NCBI GenBank assembly: GCA_900708905.1
Contig: CAADRB010000012.1
Span: forward strand, 169,235 to 233,234
Reading direction: 5' to 3'
Origin: Hymenolepis diminuta
Lineage: Eukaryota; Platyhelminthes; Cestoda; Cyclophyllidea; Hymenolepididae
Length of the DNA: 64,000 nucleotides
Below the pieces are notes generated by a model that ran no database searches, was not told where the DNA came from, and saw nothing but the letters and a program-made list of their open reading frames with translations. The position numbers and the translations under genes are program-made. Below are positions 50,301-61,651 of the stretch, piece by piece (within the stretch, counting starts at the first letter, position 1; the number at the start of each line of letters is the position of its first letter).

Positions 50301-53300
50301 CCCATAATCATTAGTTTCAGTGGCCGCATCGGCTCTAGCAAAACCGTCCGGAGTTGATGTTATAAAAAAGGAAGAAAAGATTGACGATAGAAGAGAAGGG
50401 GAATGAGTAATCCGGTCACTTCGATTCTCATTTATAAAGAATGAGAGTGATAAAAAGACTCAAATGGGGATCGAAGACAAACGGACAGATCAATACGATG
50501 ATACCCTCAATCCGACTGTCAATGATAGCTAGTATTTCGAGCATTATCTGTGCCTGTCACGCATTCATCATCAGCTGCAGATTGTGAGGACTGCATATTC
50601 ACAAAACTTAGTTTCATTCTATCACTTTTGTTAATCACTTATTTCCCATAACAGGGCAAAAAAGCCTTACAGCGTTTCATTATGAGGAAACATCTGAACA
50701 CATTGGAGTTGATGGTTAACTACTAGAGAGTGTGTTCACTTTTGAGGGAGAGTATTTAGATAGTAGAGGTAGGAAAATAAGGAGAACCCTACATCACTTG
50801 AACTCCAGAATCATGAAGTCAACTGCTACCAATTTGAAGTTCCTATCATTTCATCATCTTGTTCTTCATGCGGAAAATCTGGATGACAGGGTTTCGTGAG
50901 ACTTCACAGCCACCATTTTTCACATAATTCCCATAGTGCCCATTTACCAGTTAGAAGGACATCTGTAAATAGACCTGTTCGGAATGCATTTGGTAATGAA
51001 TGCGAAGATTTGATTTGGGATATCAAAATATTTAATTTTCTAGATTAAAGTAAGATCAAAGTATTGGACGAATTCCGCCAATAAAAATTTTTTATATTGA
51101 CCTCTACCATTATTTAACTTGATTCATGACCTTGAACTTTCACATTTGCAGTAACTTACGATGACACACATTATAGCAAACGAAACCGATGTTTAGAGTA
51201 GTATTCTTCAATTATTACTCTAAATTTTAGAATGACCGGAATTTAATTTCTCTAACTCCCCCCCCCCTTCAAATATTAGAAATGAAATAAGGTCATTATA
51301 GATGCAGATAGTTTATTATTAAATATGCCGAAAACTAACACCGATTGAATTGTATACAACAAAATATCAAATCCATACAAGCTTTGAATACGATGAAAGA
51401 CACCTATCTTAAAACTAAAAATAGGAACGGAAAGGAACGTATCAGACGAGACGGCAAATTGTCCAACAGAATGTTTCGAGGCCTCAGTTTCAGCCAATCA
51501 CATTTCAAGAGATTCCTTCAGAATTCTGTATTCTTTGAATCGAGCTAAGGCGTAACTAAAATGGAAAGAACACAACAAGTGTGAAAAACTATAGCGATGA
51601 TCTTAAAAGCTGATTCACCCAGTTATAGTGGAGGCCAAAATTTAGGTCAGCGGGTAACTATGACATATCCTCTTTAGAATATTCATTAAAGATGAAAGTG
51701 ACTGATACAACTTATTGAAATTTGGACTCCTTCATTAATTGAATGCAATAAGGAATATACTTATACATTCTTATTTATAATAAAAGAAAAAACAAAAAAT
51801 ACGAATTTAGAGAAAAGCAAAGTAAATTGTCAAGTTGCCAAAACAATTACATTTTAAACTAAACAATTAATGAATTAAACTAATTCCATTCCCAAAGAGA
51901 CGTGTGCAAACGAATTGAAAATCGATAATACTGATAGATTTTTCAACCTAAACCGGCAATGACAATAATTTATTATTAAGAGAATTTGGAAGTGGAGCCA
52001 CCACCCAACCCCTTAAAATTTATTAATCCCATGTGTCCGAATATTTTCACCGAATAATAAGTTGGTGCTACTTCTGTGGAAGTGCATAACCGGGGAAATA
52101 CAAATCAAAGCAAATCTTCATTCATGAAAACCTATGCAACACGAAATTACCATATGATCACCCTAAAAGGTAAACAATCAAATATGCTTGTGGCAAATTG
52201 TGTAAGGGCTAACGACAGTTCCAGAGCAGGACACCAAGAGCTGACTAAACCAAAGTGTATCGAACAAACCACGATGGAGGGTTTAAGAGGGTAAGGGAGT
52301 TGGAGGGCATAGGGATGAGAAGGAAGCTTAGGAGCCGGTAATTGACGAGCGTGTGTTGTCTTAAAAAACTTCTCATATAGGAGGAATAGTATGAACAGGT
52401 GGGATAGTTTCGGGGACATCGCTGCGAGGAAGTTGAACCATTGTAACGCTCATTCAAGGACCACTTAACTAGATTATTCCGATAGTTAAAATAAACCACT
52501 TGAGGAGACACGATGGTTATCTACAGGAAGCTTGAGGTTACAGTAGGATCAACCACTTCAAGCACCACTGTAAAGTCGAGGTAATTAGGTCTCAGTGATT
52601 AGTGACGGTATGGATGAAAATTCTGGAGATGCATAGGGATTCATCCTTCATGCTAAACCCAAGAAAAAGGCGACTTTTAGCAAATGGAGCTATTTACTCG
52701 TCGTGATGAAAATTACAAATTTGGTACTTTCTGTTCAATGTTTATAACATTGAAATTTAAACACTTTCCGGTCTAATTCGTACTTCAACACGAAAATGAC
52801 TGACCTAGTGAATTAGATATAAATAACAGATGGGAGCAGGTCATTTATCGGAGATCGATAATAAACTATTCATAAAAGAAAAATGCTCATACGTAGCTTG
52901 TGATATCTTATTTGCCTAAATCAATGAAGATATAATGAATAGTCTATTGAAAAATGATAAACAGATTTACTTTTAACCTGTATGATAAGTATTTTTCTCA
53001 ACTAAGATCGATACGGGTAGAGTGATGAAAAAAATGACTCAACTGTCGAGAAATTTAAGAACTACTTACAAGCACATGGAAAGAATAATTTATTGTAATT
53101 CCATAAGGACTTATTAGAATATAAAGAATGTATTCTGTCGCTATAATCAAACTGTTACTTAAGTACAAACAAGAAACGCTGAAATATTCATTTACTGAGA
53201 TTTAATAGTCCTCCATTTAGAAGAAGAAATATCTAGTTGTCAGTTAAAATCAAATACTCACTTGAGTACCGATATTGGAATCAAAAATACAGACGAGAAA

Positions 53301-54389
53301 CACTGACACTTTGTAATCAAAGTAGGGACAAAATTGATTAAATAATCCAAACTTACTTGACATAATTAAATGGTATTTTTGATCTTTGTGATTGCACAAT
53401 ACTCCATACGCCCCAGTATAAGTGGGAGGCCTATAAAAAAAGAGAAATATGCGATAGAAAGGGAAAGCATTAACGCAGAGAGCTAAAGGCAAACAAAAGA
53501 TGGAGAGCCATAAATTTTGGACAGCGTTCCTTCTAGTTGTTTTAAGTACTCCAAATTACAAGCCTTGAAGAGTGAGTTGACCGAGCGTGAACAATTAAAA
53601 ATGAAAAATTAGACGCTATTCAACGGAGACCTCCATAAGAATCATACCTTGTAGTAGTGACTGCAATAATCAGAAACGTGATTAAATCATTCCAAATATC
53701 ATGATAATAAATACACGCGGAAGTAGGATCATATTTTAAAATAATAAGGAGGGATATGTAATTGAAGAACCTGTTCAGGTATAATGAGAATACCTTTGTT
53801 TCATACTTGTGCTTAGATTACGGGGGAGTAAATATAGTAAACAATATCAGACCAGAGATAATGTGTCGAGAAAGCAGGAGGTTTATTGTTATCGGAAGGC
53901 ATGAATAAAGTCTATAAATAGGTTCTTTATTTCACCAGTCTGATTATTTAAAGAGATAATGTATAAAAATGATACTAAATACGATAACAGAATAGGCAAG
54001 TCTGTGATGAGCTGAGTTTTATGGGAGACAGTCTAATGAGGTTGGCTAAATTTGAAGTAATCTTCTTCAGGTATAATTAGGAAGCCAACCTTCGCTTTTC
54101 CCAATATTCACTGTACGTACTTTTAAGTATAAGTAACTGATACTGCCTCTGTTTGGTCTAACAGATGTTGAAGATAATTTGATTTATGGAAAACAAGTAA
54201 AAACTTCCAGGAACTTTCATTCTGAAACTTAAGGTCACAGATTTTATAAAGGAATCCTGATCGATTACAAACTACTGGCAAGTGCTTGTAAAGAATTGTA
54301 ATTTTAAATTAAAATTTCATGCTTGGAGTTTTCATGTTAGGTTTGTATTAAAAGCAAATTTCTAATAAAATTATTTGATTTTGAACATA
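47313..54389. other. Gene-poor stretch
   Basis: Apart from the PTP-like fragment at 50.2 kb and a C10 run at 51258-51267, I see no gene. Open frames are short, without domain motifs or matching splice sites. Confidence 0.45.
50216..50357 (+). pseudogene. Protein-tyrosine-phosphatase-like exon remnant
   Basis: After a good acceptor (tttatatcttcttacag) the frame reads QVSVTDKGILNIAQLIRVHSG, split here as QVSVTDKG then ILNIAQLIRVHSG, then PLSPIIISFSGRIGSSKT before a stop. Spacing and residues recall the PTP segment from the 'PDxGxP' loop to the P-loop (HCSAGxGRSGT). The catalytic Cys would be Phe and the Arg Ser, so it could not be active. Either it is a decayed fragment of a receptor PTP second domain, or the similarity is chance. 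No neighbouring PTP exons were found. Confidence 0.25.
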
Positions 54390-55402
54390 GGAAGTTGTAA
54401 CAGAAGTTCTGCCCAATTTTCGAGCTATGTGTTTAGGGCACGATTACCTCAATTTAGCTTGTTAATGTTGCATGCTTATCTATGGTAATTAATAAAATAT
54501 TATTTCTTCTTTCAGATTGTGTGATAATTATCGTTATTAATAACTATTTCTAGCCCTAATGTACACTCCAAATAAGGAACATATCAGGCATATTTTACTC
54601 TTTGAATTTCATAAAGAAAATATGGCAAGCTTAGCAGCAACAACACTCAAAGACATTTATGGAAATGATGTTGTGAATGAAAAGATCTGCAGAAGGTGGT
54701 TTCAAAAAGGATGACTTCAACCTGAAAGACGAACTGAGAGCGACCGAATCATAACTGACAGCGACGAGAAGTGAATCCTTTACAACAATGTTAAGCGCAA
54801 AAGACAATGGCTAAGTGGTGATTCAAAGCCAATTCCGCAACCGAGAAGTGGACTGCACTCAAAACAAATTCCTTTGTGTATATTGGATGTTGGGTGGGAA
54901 TTTTTTATTATAAACTAATGAGTGACAATCAAACAATAACATCTGAAGTTTACTGTCAGCAGCTAACTCGTTTAAAAGTAGTTTTACAAGAAAACGGCCT
55001 TTGATCAATCGAAAAGGAGTGATTCTACACCATGATAATGCCAGACCCCGCACTTCAAGACCAACCAAAAATCTCGATGAAGAATTTGCCTGGGAAGTCA
55101 TGCATCACCCATCATATTCTGCCCATCTTGCACCAACCGATTTTCATCTTTCCAGGAGCTCACAGAATCATATACTGGGACAAAGGTTTACTTCAAGAGA
55201 AGAGGTCGAAATGAAGCTAGTTTCTTGTTTTGAGTCCAAACTGACTAAATTCTATGAAGAAGGAATGAGAGAGCTTATGGAAAGATGGGAAGAGGTCATT
55301 AATAAAAATGGTGACTATGTTGAACACTAAATAACTGTAATTTTGACAAAATTTGCACTATAATTCAAATTAAGAAACGGAGAGAACTTCTGTTACAACC
55401 TG
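54390..55402 (+). mobile_element. Dead mariner transposon
   Basis: Inverted ends share TTGTAACAGAAGTTCT: the left copy follows TAGGAAG, and the right copy (reverse strand) begins TCAGG. TA is present on both sides (54388-54389 and 55403-55404). The plus strand encodes mariner transposase in pieces. The N-terminal part starts at 54559 (RHILLFEFHKEN ... CRRWFQKG) and stops at once. After several stops, a C-terminal part from about 55001 reads HHDNARPRTSRPTK, then FAWEVMHHPSYSAHLAPTDFHL and GQRFTSREE, ending near 55330. At 1.0 kb it lacks part of the middle of a full mariner, including most of the first catalytic Asp region. It is inactive. Confidence 0.85.
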
Positions 55403-55404
55403 AT

Positions 55405-56038
55405 ATATGCATATATAGAGTTTAAAAAGACATTTAGACATTGAAAATGTTGATAAAAACAAGTGAGTTAGAATGATAAGACTTTGACCACATTTCTCTC
55501 AAGCAGATCCGGATGTATTGAGATAAAAAAACGCAGATGACAATCACTATGTGAAAAATTAACAAATGAGCATGACTTAAATTTGTTTCAATAAACTGAG
55601 ATGACTTTTCGACCATTTCTGAATTTGACTTATTCCCTCAATCTGGTCCCAGTCTACATTGCTTATTCTAATTTGTAATATTCTTTTCCTTAAGATAAAT
55701 AATGCGAACTCCTTGCATTATTAGAAGAAAAGCGGAAGTGTCTCATACCACTTGAGGCACATTCATATCGTCACTAGAGTTTTAAATAGTTGAGGTCTGT
55801 AAGGTGTGTAAAAGCTTTGTTAATGTTGCTAGATCATTCTTAAACTCATAGAAGAATGTTTTTTTTTGTTTAAAAGATTACATTTACAAATACCAGTTCA
55901 GTTACTGTCATTAATTATAAGGCTATTTTTACTTCAAGTGAAGACGAAGACTTGATTTAAAAGAAACAAAACTGAATGAAGCAACTTATATTTAATAATA
56001 TTTATATTGAAACAATTTCAATGTTCTATATTATACTT
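55405..56038. other. Intergenic, nothing recognised
   Basis: AT-rich DNA between the mariner remnant and a SINE, with only short open frames. Confidence 0.45.
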
Positions 56039-56236
56039 CCCAAGCCCATTTAGGAGGTGTTTTCCAACTCAAATCCTGGCTAGAGGCATTACATGATAAT
56101 AGCCTTCTCGGTGTAATACCCGGTTTTCACCACCCACTTTATTAGGTAGACATTACCGGTGGTTGGCCACGGGTATCGAACTCGTGACCTCTCAGTTCAA
56201 AGACGAGCTCATTAACCAATGCGCCACTGGTGCACA
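56039..56236 (-). repeat. tRNA-derived SINE, copy A
   Basis: On the minus strand the head reads CACCAGTGGCGCATTGGTTA (A box), then GGTCACGAGTTCGATACCC (B box). A body of about 120 bp follows, and the 3' end is AAATGGGCTTGG. The head could fold like a tRNA T and D arm, but the acceptor stem does not pair, so this is a SINE and not a tRNA gene. The family tail AATGGGCTTGG recurs in copy B. Confidence 0.65.
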
Positions 56237-56820
56237 ACGTTTTAATTAACGGATGCTGAATGTTTCGAGGCTGACCAATATTGGGGAATAAGAGAGAATC
56301 AAAGTGTTAAAGCTGATCGGCTAATTAATAGAGTTCAGAAACAGTTGTAATAATGACAGTACGATAATGCTTACTTAATAAGAGTATAGCGTAAGGGAAA
56401 ATTTCATAATCAGAGACTGAAGGGCACTTGACAGATTCTGAGGGAAATAAAGGCAGTGACGCTTATTCATTAAAAGGTGATGTGATATTGACAATAAGAA
56501 ATTAAAGCCTACGTGATGATTATGGATGTACTAAGGCCTCTTGTTATTGTTGATGCCGCACGATTGAGCAATACTCGAGTGATTGTTTAGAAAACTGAAA
56601 TCAACAACAAAGGAAATCCGCATTTCTCAAGACTTCTAGAATATAAAATCAGAACGGCTGAAAGTATCATTCAATAGTGGGGAGAAAAATAGAAATAACG
56701 AACAATTAGATGCGAAATTCCATCAATTTCTATTAGAGAATGGACGAAAACATATGTTTACGATGATATGATTTGAGACAACGCCTCAGTGGTTTCTCAG
56801 ACGATATCAAAAGATCTGTC

Positions 56821-57033
56821 CTTCGCCAGTGGTGCAGCTGTTAGTGTGCTCATCTCTAAAGTTTGAAGTCATGGGTTTGGTGCCCGTTGGTGCACGTGTA
56901 GTGAGGGGAATGACCAACTGCACTGGTCAAGCCTAGTTACAAAGGAGGTGGCAGAATTTAAATTTCTCACCATGGAGACTCCACTCAACTACCCATTATT
57001 AGTTAAAAAACGTTTTACTGAATGGGCTTGGCA
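56821..57033 (+). repeat. tRNA-derived SINE, copy B
   Basis: Head GCCAGTGGTGCAGCTGTTAG (A-box region) and GTCATGGGTTTGGTGCCC (decayed B box). The body includes ACCAACTGCACTGGTCAAG and the tail is GAATGGGCTTGG. It lies about 0.6 kb from copy A in opposite orientation. Confidence 0.6.
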
Positions 57034-58950
57034 GTCATTAACTGAACCACTCCATTTTAATTCTACTCAGTCAGTATAGGTGCGTACTGGCCTGAAGTCT
57101 AAAAATGAATCTTGAAAGAAAGCGACCCAAAAGAGGATATGAGAGTGAGAGGCCATTTCGTGTCGTTAAAAGGATGCTGCGGTTCAGTGAGCTTAATTAA
57201 AATTCGCTAGACTTGGTTTACTTTACAAAGAGTGGGGCGGGAGGGGGAAGAAAAAGTGAAAGGCTGCTAGTTGGATATAAGGTGCCAAATCACATTTCTA
57301 GGTGTAAAAAAGTTAATCACCTGGAGAGTATTGCCATGTTAGTTCACATCATTCTGCTAGTACCCTTGCCATTTCAAAGTAAAATGGCAAAAACGTTAAA
57401 GGAATATTATTATTTGGGCCCTGTGCCGGACTACATGGTAAATTCCCTTTGAGATAAAGTGGCTTGGGTATGGTTAACTTCCCCTTTTCATCAAATACAT
57501 TCCAATTGTTTATTTAATTTTTAATTGACACAAAATGATTCCAGATGATCTCGTTAAGACTTATTCTCTGGGGTTTTCTGAGTAATTTCCGATATATTAC
57601 ACTAACCATTCGATGAAATTCATTAATCAATCTGCTGATTCGTGTAGTCGCAGTTATTTCAAATAGCAGCTTAGTGACCCAACCCCTAGAATTATTCCTT
57701 TTAATACCATCAGACGCATATGAATTAGTATGCGAGATGAGGAGTTACGAATAGTAAAAACTAGCGCTATGGAAAACTAATACCTAGTTCAGCACTCACC
57801 TAAGCGCCTTTAAAGCAGAACAGAACATTCTTAAGGACAAAGAGGCGGCATTCTCTACTTAAGTAGAAATTATTAGTCTTGTTAATTTATCACATAATCC
57901 ACTTACCTCCAACGGTAAATGTTAGACATCTGTCTGAATCCCACCTCTGACTCGATTTTTTGATTTAATTGTCTTAGTTACCTGAAGATTTACCACGGAG
58001 GACGGTTGGGCGACTAGTATAATACAAGTTCATCGTAGTAACAGAGAACGAATCCGAACTTAAAACTTCACATACGTTCTTATAATGCCTAGGTCTTGCA
58101 ATCTCGATAACAGAATCGACCGATTGATACATATTAAACTCATTAACATAAAGAGACAATCGTCACCTCAACCAAGAAGGAAGTACAGATACTAATACGA
58201 ATATCTCCCCCGTTGATTTGAATTTGTTGGGAATTTCATTACCTAATTGATGAGTTAAAATGGTCGTACATGATTCATAACCACGAACCAAACACAAATA
58301 ACGAAAGACATTTATATATGAGTTTGAAAATTCTTGCTTTTAATGCTTTCTATTTGAATAAATATTACAAAGGTTGTTTAAAATACAAAACAAAAATCCT
58401 GATCCCACTTTGTCGATAAGCGCAGTTTAAGTTAAGGAATTATTAATCTATGCAAGTTCAGGGAAGGCGAGACAGAACAGGCATCTAGAAAATAGTTTAT
58501 TTCTTCAACTAGACAGAAGTAGAGTTTAATCCGTAGTGATTATTTATAGGGTTTTCATGTAGAGCATAAAGTTCTGAATAGTAAGAACATCAGACAGCGA
58601 AATAAAGCAGGCAAATTAAAAAATCCCAATACATGTAATTTGACGGCAATAATAACGATTAATCGCTTCAAATAAAAGACTTAAAAGTGCTGCGATTTCT
58701 CGCTAACATAAATGTGCTAGCTGAATTCTTTTAACCATAGTTGAGATCATCAAATCGCAGTACCTAACCTAAAAGTATCCTGAACTTTCCTATTCTTCTA
58801 ATAGGACATTTAATTTTAGTTAAATAAAAGATAGTATTAAATTGTTTTTGAATAAAAATATGAAATCTATGATTATTTCAAAGAAGTGTAAAAAGATATC
58901 GGAAGTTACATTAATATAAAGTTGACTCGATATTAGGATTAATTAAAACT
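57034..58950. other. Region downstream of ethanolamine kinase; missing exon not found
   Basis: The kinase model predicts a further exon on the minus strand for the C-terminal helices. I found no frame here with the expected aromatic-rich segment. The frames at 57213-57452 (+) and 57974-58159 (-) lack family motifs. Confidence 0.35.
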
Positions 58951-58959
58951 TCAACTTAC

Positions 58960-60051
58960 CAGAGTAAAATTCCCAATCTCATCCAACCACTCTTCTAATT
59001 CTTCTGAACTAACATCTCCAGATTCACCAGAGCGTGCTTTAAAAGCTTGAAGGTATGTTCTGACCCAATCTCTCTGCATCTCTCGAGAAGGATGCTTTGA
59101 GGGATCATGATTGACCATTTCACAATACTCACAAAAGTGATTTGCAATATCGTAGCAGACATTATTATGTCCACAGTATTCAAAATCAATAAAGTGAATT
59201 TTATCTAAAAAATTACATTTAAAATAGAATACAATACTGTTATCAGGAGATATGACAATATTTCCAAACAGGAGATCATTGTGGCAAAACCGAACAGGAG
59301 ATTTAGCGTTAGCTAACAGTTTACGTAGAAACAGGACTTCTTCAATCAAATATTCTTTTGATGGGAATCGGTTGTGATCATTTTCGGGATTATCGTTGTC
59401 ACCTGAACCGTTAAAAATTGCTTTATCTAAGAGGCCGTCAGAAATTAGACTGATAAACTTCAGTGTGGAGTCAAGAACACATGGACTAGTATCAAATAGG
59501 AATCCGACATCATTAAAGTGTCGTTCTGCGAATTCGTCAATCGGTAAAGTATGCAACTCCGCCATTTTTTCTGCAACCATTCTTGAAAAAATCACAAACT
59601 ATCCAATCAAAAAATATATAGCATACCTGTAATAAAGTTGATCGGAGAGAAGATCATAGTTCACTGTTGAACCCGGTAGATAACCATAGCAAATTCCATT
59701 GAGAAATTTGGCATAAACTTCACTAGCAAAATTAATTTGGTTTAACACCCATAGGCAAATAGCTTCTTTGTCTCTATCAATGTACAGTTCTGTTTGATAA
59801 CCAAAAATGCGAATCAAAACGCAATTATCAGGAGAGAGAGGCGTATCAAGACAAACGGCAAAAAGGACATTTGATGTCCCTTCATTGAATAACTAGGGGA
59901 AATTAGACTGAGAGTAAAACATTACTTTATATTGAAGATTATCAAGAGGCCAATCAGGTTTAACAGATGAAATAAGTAATTGTATGTTTGGCACATCCTC
60001 ACAATTTTCAATTCGTAAATTTAAGCTTTTCACAGGTCCGAGCATCACCAT
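58960..60051 (-). CDS. ETNK: Ethanolamine kinase (3' end not found)
   Basis: Exons 59926-60051, 59627-59892, 59238-59581 and 58960-59204 give 327 codons without a stop. The protein phosphorylates ethanolamine in the first step of the CDP-ethanolamine route to phosphatidylethanolamine, in the cytosol. Visible features in order: LFNEGTSNVLFAV (nucleotide-binding loop), IRIFGYQTELYIDRDKE, NGICYGYLPGS, then the Brenner motif FCHNDLLFGNIV with catalytic Asp. The choline/ethanolamine kinase motif IHFIDFEYCGHNN ... YDIANHFCEY follows. 'HNDLL' fits ethanolamine kinase better than choline kinase ('HNDIQ'). The last visible exon ends CTG|GTAAGT after WLDEIGNFTL, so a C-terminal exon must follow, but none was recognised. 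A small 33-nt in-frame intron splits the third coding block. A pyrimidine-rich acceptor lies just before the ATG. Confidence 0.88.
59205..59237 (-). other. 33-nt in-frame mini-intron in ethanolamine kinase
   Basis: The stretch A|GTATTGTATTCT ... TTTTTTAG|AT is AT-rich, has GT-AG ends and contains no stop in frame. Removing it turns an insertion of mostly aromatic residues (IVFYFKCNFLD) into PDNNKIHFIDFEY, which matches the family spacing between the Brenner and kinase motifs. Because its length is a multiple of three, both spliced and retained forms stay open. Confidence 0.6.
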
Positions 60052-60063
60052 TATGTGAGAAAA

Positions 60064-60085
60064 TTTCTTAACAAAAAAAGGTAGC
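60064..60085 (-). promoter_or_regulatory. 3' splice acceptor before the ethanolamine kinase start
   Basis: On the minus strand taccttttttttgttaag ends 15 nt before the ATG at 60051. This is the same arrangement as at the thioredoxin and AT-hook genes. Confidence 0.35.
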
Positions 60086-61313
60086 AAAGGTGAAAGGAGT
60101 AGCAGTCAAAGTAAATGTGCAAACTATCCTCGAGATGCAAATATTACTCAATCACATCTGCTTATTTAGCTGTCTAGGTCATCAGAATTTACATTGATGA
60201 ATTTAATGTATATTAAATTTTTTTGAATAATGCTGGTAGAGGTAAACCAAGAAACAAAAAATCATTAAATTTTGTCTGTTTATACTATCCATTATGAGAT
60301 ATTCGGACAATTAATTGAAACAAAGATTAGATCCACATTATTCGATGCATTTAACAAAAATCTTAATATAAGACCACTTCATGTTTTGTGCTTTATAGTC
60401 TACTAAGGTAACAAATAAAGGTATGTCACATTGCTAATGTGTGACAACAGCAAACTAATCAAATGCAAGTACCACGTAAATTGACTGATTTATTATATTA
60501 ATAGTTCTGTTAATTATAAATAAGTTGATAATACACACAACGCATAAACGTATTACGCGATATATTGAAATAAGCAGTCCAGTGAAGCCAATGACAAGTG
60601 TAATTAAGAAAAATGTAAATGACAAATTCTGATTTAAAAATTGGCCGTAAAGTAGTGCATAGAAGGAGCAATTAAATTTAAACCAGGAATGAATAAGCCT
60701 TCATCCATTCCTAAATTTGGTACAACTTTCGCGTAATTAAAAAACATGTATTTCCCTCATCTGTAAGATTCACATTGATCATATGTATGTAATTTGTGCT
60801 TCCCGATTCATAACGATGAAAAATTGGCTGTATTTTGAGTAGTGTTATTTTGAAAATAATGGCTTTGAAAAAGTTTATTTTCAGTAAAAATGATATTTCA
60901 GCCCCAAAACCAGATAAGAAAGTAGACATCCGGGAAGCTTTTTTATTCTTTTCTACAATATCAATTTCCCAATGGATTTACCCATATAGGAGTTTTCATA
61001 TTCTATCATATGTTAGAAATAATTCATTCAAACTTATTTTTTAAGATGCCAAAAAACATCAACTCACAAAAGATATTTCGTCAATTATGATTAGCTAAAC
61101 TTATCTGTAAAATAATAATCTTCTGATACACAATGGAAAGTCTTTCTATTGGATCAATTAATAACCGAAACCATGTTTTTCATATATTTTATTCGAAATT
61201 CTGATAAATTTTCGGAAAACTCTAGGATTTAATGTTGTTAATTGTTTACGGGGAAATAAAAATATCAATGACTTCGTAGCGGACCAAAATACCAAGATTA
61301 ATGAGAATAAGAC
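60086..61313. other. Intergenic, no gene seen
   Basis: AT-rich sequence. The short frames near 60.7-61.0 kb overlap on both strands and lack motifs. Confidence 0.45.
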
Positions 61314-61646
61314 TGCAATAAAGTTAGGATCATTTATCGGGGCCACATCGGTCGAATAGATGGAATAAGCCAAGTCACTCATGTCGTCATATCAGTTCGG
61401 AGGTGGCAGAAAAGCCACCCCAATTTATTAATTAGTAAATTAGGTTTATGTACAAGACATTTCTACATTTAACGTCAGTCATGTCTCGTTGTCGGTGTCT
61501 CTCGTGATGACCAACATCTATTTAGGTATCCTTGTGAAAACAGACAAACACAGTGGGATCACATGCGGACACTATAGTGGAAATCTTATTGCCAGTCAAG
61601 CATTTCTAATCGCCAAATGTTGATAAACATCTGCTAGATATAGCAA
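61314..61646 (+). repeat. Solo LTR of the gypsy-like family with perfect target duplication
   Basis: Begins TGCAATAAAGTTAG and ends ATATAGCA, aligning with the LTRs at 25.3, 26.9 and 33.5 kb. It is flanked on both sides by AAGAC (61309-61313 and 61647-61651), a perfect 5-bp duplication that fixes both LTR ends. No internal region remains, so it arose by LTR-LTR recombination. Confidence 0.8.
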
Positions 61647-61651
61647 AGACA

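Noticed and set aside
51258..51267. C10 homopolymer
   Set aside because: Isolated simple run, likely slippage or sequencing artefact, with no associated structure.
52147..52511. Two overlapping minus-strand frames of about 90 codons
   Set aside because: No motif; Leu/Ser/Pro-rich product typical of chance ORFs.
56160..56236. Possible tRNA gene
   Set aside because: A and B boxes are present but the acceptor stem does not pair and a SINE body follows.
59210..59237. 28-nt alternative intron (GTATTCT...TTTTTTAG) in ethanolamine kinase
   Set aside because: Removal would shift the frame and destroy the IDFEY motif; the 33-nt version keeps it.
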